In this document: positions 60,121 through 64,000 of the stretch, in pieces | Layout: each line of letters begins with the position of its first letter | Position numbering within the stretch: position 1 is the stretch's first letter | Origin: an uncultured Bacteroidales bacterium | GTDB lineage: Bacteria; Bacteroidota; Bacteroidia; Bacteroidales; Bacteroidaceae | Length of the DNA stretch: 64,000 nucleotides | NCBI GenBank assembly: GCA_902760345.1 | Contig: CACWFY010000002.1 | Coordinates: 1-64,000 of the forward strand | Reading direction: 5' to 3' | Notes under the pieces: model-generated | Seen by the model: only the letters and a program-made list of their open reading frames with translations | Database searches by the model: none | What the model was told of the DNA's origin: nothing | Translations under genes and position numbers: made by a program

Positions 60121-61419
60121 ATGAAGTCGAGTTTGATGATAGCAGCACCCACCAGCGGCTCTGGCAAAACAACCATAGCCCGTGGGCTGATGGCCCTTCT
60201 CATGCAGAAGGGCTTTGTGGTGCAACCTTTCAAATGTGGGCCTGACTATATCGACACGAAGTTTCATGAGGCGGTGTGCGGACGCCCTAGCATTAATCTC
60301 GACACGTTTATGGCGACGCCAGAACATGTACGAGAGCTCTTTGAATATTATGGCAAGGACGCTGATGTCCGTATCGTAGAGGGTATGATGGGCTTGTTCG
60401 ATGGTTACGACCGCGACAAGGGCTCATCGGCAGAGATAGCGCAGGTGCTGGATATTCCTGTCGTATTAGTGGTTGATGCGAAGTCATCGGCCTATTCAAT
60501 GGCGCCATTGCTGTCCGGCTTTATCAACTTCAAGAAAGAGGTGCGCATCGCGGGCGTTATATTTAATAAGGTAGGAAGCGAGAAGCATCTTAAAATGTTG
60601 CAAGAGGTGTGCGACGACCTCGGCGTAGCTTGTTTCGGCTATCTGCCAAAATCAGCAGGACTTGAGCAAAGCTCACGCTATCTTGGTCTTGATTTTTCAG
60701 AAGAGGCGGAGACCACCGACTTGCTGCAACTGCTGGAGCAGTCAGTCGATTGGGAAAGGCTGCTACTGCTTTCGTCCGACGTTAGCGGACTGTTAGTCCG
60801 ACGGCAGCGGACTGTCAGTCCGACAGTAGCGGACTGTGAGTCCGACAGCAACGGACTTTCTGCTCTCATAGCTCACAACGACGAGAGTTTCACGTTTCTT
60901 TATCAAGAAGCCCTTGACTGTTTCTCGTCTATCAGGTTCTTCGACCCAGAAAAAGATGTACCTAACCTTGATGATGTCGATTTGCTCTACCTGCCTGGTG
61001 GCTATCCAGAGAAGCATCTGGAGGCATTGGTTAAGAATGAAGCCTGCAGGAGTGCTATCAGGGATTTTGCAGATAGTGGCGGACGCATCCAAGCAGAATG
61101 CGGCGGTATGATGTATCTCTGCGCAAAGATTGTGACTGACGATGGCGAGTATCCTATGTGCGGTGTGCTTCCCTATACGATTACAGCCCGCAAGGCTGAC
61201 AGAAAACTATCTTTGGGCTATCGTCAGTTTGTGCTAGATGGTAAAGAATATCGCGGTCATGAGTTCCACTATACCCAGTTCTTAGACGATACACCAAAGT
61301 CTATCGTTCAAGTCTACAATGCCAAGGGCGAGCCTGTGCCCACCCCTGTGTTCAGATATAAGAATGTATTTGCAAGCTATACGCACCTCTATGCGGGCTT
61401 CGTCCTAAATGAGAAATGA
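60121..61419 (+). CDS. cbiA: Cobyrinate a,c-diamide synthase CbiA
   Basis: A 432-residue ATP- and glutamine-dependent amidase for the a and c side chains of (cobalt-)cobyrinic acid. It has the N-terminal P-loop APTSGSGKTTIARGLMALL, FKCGPDYIDTKFH, VEGMMGLFDGYD, and a C-terminal class I glutaminase domain with LPGGYPEKHLEALV, QAECGGMMYL (nucleophile Cys) and the late GHEFHYTQF and SYTHLYAGF (His). A segment of about 30 residues between the two domains (about 218-247) is encoded by a 22-base palindromic repeat (60774-60861). It is first in a cbiA-cbiP-cobD-cbiB operon. Confidence 0.95.
   Translation: MKSSLMIAAPTSGSGKTTIARGLMALLMQKGFVVQPFKCGPDYIDTKFHEAVCGRPSINLDTFMATPEHVRELFEYYGKDADVRIVEGMMGLFDGYDRDKGSSAEIAQVLDIPVVLVVDAKSSAYSMAPLLSGFINFKKEVRIAGVIFNKVGSEKHLKMLQEVCDDLGVACFGYLPKSAGLEQSSRYLGLDFSEEAETTDLLQLLEQSVDWERLLLLSSDVSGLLVRRQRTVSPTVADCESDSNGLSALIAHNDESFTFLYQEALDCFSSIRFFDPEKDVPNLDDVDLLYLPGGYPEKHLEALVKNEACRSAIRDFADSGGRIQAECGGMMYLCAKIVTDDGEYPMCGVLPYTITARKADRKLSLGYRQFVLDGKEYRGHEFHYTQFLDDTPKSIVQVYNAKGEPVPTPVFRYKNVFASYTHLYAGFVLNEK
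60774..60861. repeat. 22-bp palindromic tandem repeat within cbiA
   Basis: GTCCGAC recurs at 60774, 60796, 60818 and 60840, exactly 22 bases apart. Each unit contains CGGACT-N3/4-AGTCCG, an inverted repeat. Because 22 is not a multiple of 3, successive units are read in different frames, while three units (66 bases) restore the frame. Confidence 0.85.
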
Positions 61420-61422
61420 GAA

Positions 61423-62859
61423 ATGAGGAATGAAAAATTACATCCCATCATGCTGGCCGGAACAGGTAGCGACGTTGGCAAGAGCATCCTTGCGGCGGCG
61501 CTCTGTCGTATATTCAAGCAGGACGGCTACGCCCCTGCTCCTTTCAAGGCACAGAATATGGCGCTCAACTCTTACGCAACACCTGAGGGATTCGAGATTG
61601 GTCGTGCACAGGCTGTTCAAGCGGAAGCGGCCGGCATTCCTTGTCATACGGATATGAACCCGCTGCTGTTGAAACCACAGAGCGACCATACCTCGCAGGT
61701 GATTCTTAACGGCAAACCCATTGGCAACAAGGATGCGTATGACTACTGGCGACGTGGCACCTCTGATATCGATTTCCGCAAGGAGGTGTGTGCTGCCTTC
61801 AATCGTTTAGCCACCAAGTACAATCCCGTCGTAATGGAAGGGGCTGGCAGCATTGCAGAGATTAACCTAAAAGACAGAGACTTAGTGAATCTCTCGATGG
61901 CTCGCCACGCAAAGGCGGATGTGATTCTGGTGGGCGACATCGACCGAGGCGGCGTCTTCGCCTCTGTCTACGGTAGCATCATGTTGCAGACACCAGAAGA
62001 CCGAAAACTCATCAAAGGCATTATCATCAATAAATTCAGAGGCGATATGCGACTCTTTGCTGAAGGCCGCAAAATGTTGGAGGATATCTGTGGCATCCCC
62101 GTCCTTGGTGTCGTACCTTATTTCAAAGACATCTATATCGAGGAGGAAGACTCTGTAAGTCTTGAAAAGAAACAGCGTGAACTGGCTGAGGGCAAGGTAA
62201 ACATAGCCGTAGTACTCCTGCGACACATTTCAAACTTCACCGACTTTGACACTTTGGAGCGCGACTCTCGCGTGAACCTCTTTTACACTAATAATGTGTC
62301 TGACATCCAAAGGGCAGACATCATCATTCTGCCTGGCACGAAGGCCACACTTGACGACCTTCTGGAGCTGCGTCGCAACGGTTGTGCGCAGGCCATCCAA
62401 CGCGCTCATCGCGATGGAAAGATGGTGATTGGCATCTGTGGCGGCTATCAGATGTTGGGACAGACGGTGAGCGACCCGCAACATCTGGAAGGCGACATTG
62501 AGCATTTGCCAGGACTAGGGCTCTTACCTATCCACACTACCATGACGCCCGAGAAGACCACCCAACAGGTTACCTTCCAGTTCGAAGGTCATACGTGTCA
62601 AGGCTACGAGATTCATCAGGGCGTCAGCGACACAAAGGAAGCCATCCTTCAGACCGACCATTGCATCGGCACCTATATCCACGGTTTTCTCGACAATGCA
62701 CCCGTCACCGAATATCTGCTGAAAGAAAAAGCCATTGACGCTACTCCTGTACAGAGCTATGCCGACTTTAAGGAACAACAATACGACAAGCTTGCTGAGC
62801 ATGTGCGCCAATATGTGGATATGGAACGAATTTACCAAATTCTGACAACTCATGATTAA
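61423..62859 (+). CDS. cbiP: Cobyric acid synthase CbiP (CobQ)
   Basis: A 478-residue glutamine amidotransferase that amidates the b, d, e and g side chains of adenosyl-cobyrinate diamide. It has an N-terminal P-loop LAGTGSDVGKSILAAALCRI, FKAQNMALNSY, EMNPLLLKPQ-like DMNPLLLKPQSDHTSQVILNG in two parts, VMEGAGSIAEINL, GDIDRGGVFASVYG, and glutaminase motifs GICGGYQMLG (Cys about residue 339) and a late YIHGFLDN (His). It starts 3 bases after cbiA in an AATGAGAAATGAGG micro-repeat, which supplies several overlapping ATG and TGA triplets. It overlaps the next gene by 8 bases. Confidence 0.95.
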   Translation: MRNEKLHPIMLAGTGSDVGKSILAAALCRIFKQDGYAPAPFKAQNMALNSYATPEGFEIGRAQAVQAEAAGIPCHTDMNPLLLKPQSDHTSQVILNGKPIGNKDAYDYWRRGTSDIDFRKEVCAAFNRLATKYNPVVMEGAGSIAEINLKDRDLVNLSMARHAKADVILVGDIDRGGVFASVYGSIMLQTPEDRKLIKGIIINKFRGDMRLFAEGRKMLEDICGIPVLGVVPYFKDIYIEEEDSVSLEKKQRELAEGKVNIAVVLLRHISNFTDFDTLERDSRVNLFYTNNVSDIQRADIIILPGTKATLDDLLELRRNGCAQAIQRAHRDGKMVIGICGGYQMLGQTVSDPQHLEGDIEHLPGLGLLPIHTTMTPEKTTQQVTFQFEGHTCQGYEIHQGVSDTKEAILQTDHCIGTYIHGFLDNAPVTEYLLKEKAIDATPVQSYADFKEQQYDKLAEHVRQYVDMERIYQILTTHD

Positions 62860-63853
62860 CGGACACGGCGATGATACATATCAATACGAAGGAATCACGA
62901 GCGATTTCTCGTCGAACATCTGCGTTCATGACAGCCATCGGGAATTGATGAATCATCTTGCGGCTCATCCAGAGCTGATTAGTCATTATCCGCAGCCGGA
63001 GGCTTGGTCGCTGGAAAAGATGATAGCCGAGCATTACAAGATAGCCCCACAAAATGTTATCGTAACAAGTGGCGCTACAGAAGCCATCTATCTTATCGCA
63101 CAGACTTTCGGTATGCATCCCGTCATCCCTACCCCAACATTTAGCGAGTACGAAGATGCATGCAATATGTTTCCTCGCTCTGCCGACATTGTAGATATTG
63201 GTTCCAGAAACAAGAAACAGGATACAATGCTATGGCTTTGTAACCCTAACAACCCCACTGGAGAGGTTTACGATCAACTATACATCGACAGGATGATGGC
63301 TGAATATGATTTGCTGGTGCTGGACCTCAGTTATGAGAACTACACAGATGCTCATATCATGAACCCACGCTGGGGATGTCGCACGCCGTATTCCATTCAG
63401 ATTCATTCTATGACGAAGAGTTATGCAGTGCCTGGACTGCGACTTGGTTATATCACCGCTCATGAGATTCTGACAGCGCAAATCCGCCAACATCTGCGTC
63501 CTTGGAGCGTATCAGCACTTGCGATAGAGGCTGGTAAATATCTATTGGAGCACGATGAACTTATCTGTAAGCCTGACCTTCGCGAGGCGCAACGACTTGC
63601 AAAAGAATTAGAACAGATTTGGGGTATTGTAGTGACCCCGTCTCAAACAAATTTCATGCTTTGCAGACTGGTTCATCATACAGCAGCAGAATTGAAAGAC
63701 TATTTAGCACAAGAGCATCATCTACTGATTCGCGATGCATCAAACTTCCGAGGATTAACACCTCACCATTTTCGTGTTGCTTCACAAACACCAGCAGAAA
63801 ACGATGCATTGGTGGATGCCATCAAGCAATTTATCACTTTGAAGAATGGATAG
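62852..63853 (+). CDS. Threonine-phosphate decarboxylase-like aminotransferase (CobD/CobC type)
   Basis: A 333-residue fold-type I PLP enzyme. Motifs: GDDTYQYEGITSDFSSNICV at the start, SGATEAIYLIAQ, LCNPNNPTGEVYD, the PLP lysine in HSMTKSYAVPGLRLGY (about residue 190), and FRGLTPHHFRVA at the C-terminus. By place between cbiP and cbiB it should make (R)-1-amino-2-propanol phosphate for the nucleotide loop, as CobD does in Salmonella. Histidinol-phosphate aminotransferases are the closest alternative, and the operon argues against them. It overlaps both neighbours by 8 bases. Confidence 0.9.
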   Translation: MINGHGDDTYQYEGITSDFSSNICVHDSHRELMNHLAAHPELISHYPQPEAWSLEKMIAEHYKIAPQNVIVTSGATEAIYLIAQTFGMHPVIPTPTFSEYEDACNMFPRSADIVDIGSRNKKQDTMLWLCNPNNPTGEVYDQLYIDRMMAEYDLLVLDLSYENYTDAHIMNPRWGCRTPYSIQIHSMTKSYAVPGLRLGYITAHEILTAQIRQHLRPWSVSALAIEAGKYLLEHDELICKPDLREAQRLAKELEQIWGIVVTPSQTNFMLCRLVHHTAAELKDYLAQEHHLLIRDASNFRGLTPHHFRVASQTPAENDALVDAIKQFITLKNG

Positions 63854-64000
63854 TTGGATGATTTATATATTACCCCTCCTAATTGGATGGTTGCTCGACC
63901 TCATTCTTGGTGACCCCTCATGGCTACCACATCCTATTGTGGGTTTCGGCAAGATGATTGCCTTTGGCGAGCATCGCCTTAACAAAGGTAGTCATCGAAA
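63846..64000 (+). CDS. cbiB: Adenosylcobinamide-phosphate synthase CbiB (partial)
   Basis: The N-terminal 51 residues are in the window. MDSWMIYILPLLIGWLLDLI is a membrane segment, and LGDPSWLPHPIVGFGKMI is the typical CbiB start (D-x-x-x-GDP and HP-x-x-x-G). CbiB is an inner-membrane enzyme that attaches aminopropanol phosphate to cobyric acid. The gene runs off the right edge. Its start overlaps the aminotransferase stop by 8 bases, confirming the operon order. Confidence 0.9.
   Translation, partial: MDSWMIYILPLLIGWLLDLILGDPSWLPHPIVGFGKMIAFGEHRLNKGSHR

Noticed and set aside
60774..60861. CRISPR-like regular repeat spacing in cbiA
   Set aside because: The period is 22 bases with no unique spacers and no cas genes; it is a palindromic tandem repeat inside a coding sequence.

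Overview
The window looks like a chromosome segment of a gut or rumen Bacteroidales bacterium, most likely Prevotella sensu lato. The signs are the Bacteroidetes -7 promoter box (TAnnTTTG, mostly TATCTTTG or TAACTTTG) upstream of many genes, a SusC/SusD pair, several TonB-dependent receptors, DUF4369/DUF5689/DUF6057-type proteins, HTCS-like AraC regulation and few Shine-Dalgarno sequences. Species cannot be fixed from the sequence alone.

Layout. 1-850: scar of a mobile element (3' end of a tyrosine-recombinase gene and a 3' fragment of tRNA-Arg(CCG)). 853-8473: housekeeping genes (asnA, dnaX, a divIC/ftsB-like gene, a small membrane protein, then an operon of DUF4369 lipoprotein, pyrC, metallophosphoesterase and acyltransferase). 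8731-14689: SusC, SusD and a SusE/F-position lipoprotein with no enzyme beside them. 14762-20821: a duplicated two-gene cassette of polytopic membrane protein (DUF6057-like) plus a TolB-like propeller lipoprotein with a CxxCH motif. This is the least explained system here. 20846-28653: polyprenol-phosphate mannosyltransferase, mfd, hsp20, TrpB2, and a sodium:solute symporter. 28658-33026: AraC/HTCS-like regulator, a small orphan transcription unit, trxB, gpx, a secreted nuclease and rpmE. 33088-34600: a Y1 (HUH) transposase of RAYT type with an extra C-terminal domain, next to REP-like palindromes. 34655-42619: two OB-fold surface lipoproteins and a TonB receptor, divergent from a secreted endonuclease/exonuclease/phosphatase protein and uridine kinase, possibly a nucleic-acid scavenging locus. 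42536-46043: HdeD-like protein, histidine phosphatase, Gly/Ser-rich secreted protein, ilvC.

46128-64000 is a cobalamin island. A binding protein and permease (BtuF/BtuC-like) face a minus-strand series that starts at a cobalamin riboswitch (about 59832-60012): BtuB-type receptor, CbiK/IhtB-like lipoprotein, second BtuB-type receptor, then CbiH-CbiC, CbiE-CbiT, CbiG-CbiF and CbiJ-CbiD fusion proteins. Divergently run cbiA, cbiP, an L-threonine-phosphate decarboxylase-like aminotransferase and the start of cbiB. Together they cover most of the anaerobic corrin-ring pathway and corrinoid uptake. CbiL, BtuD and the lower-loop genes are not in the window.

A recurrent theme is short repeat DNA (ACTAGT, ACCTCTCA/TGAGAGGT, CGGACT-N3-AGTCCG) sitting in frame inside linkers of conserved proteins such as DnaX, Mfd, CbiA and CbiJ-CbiD.
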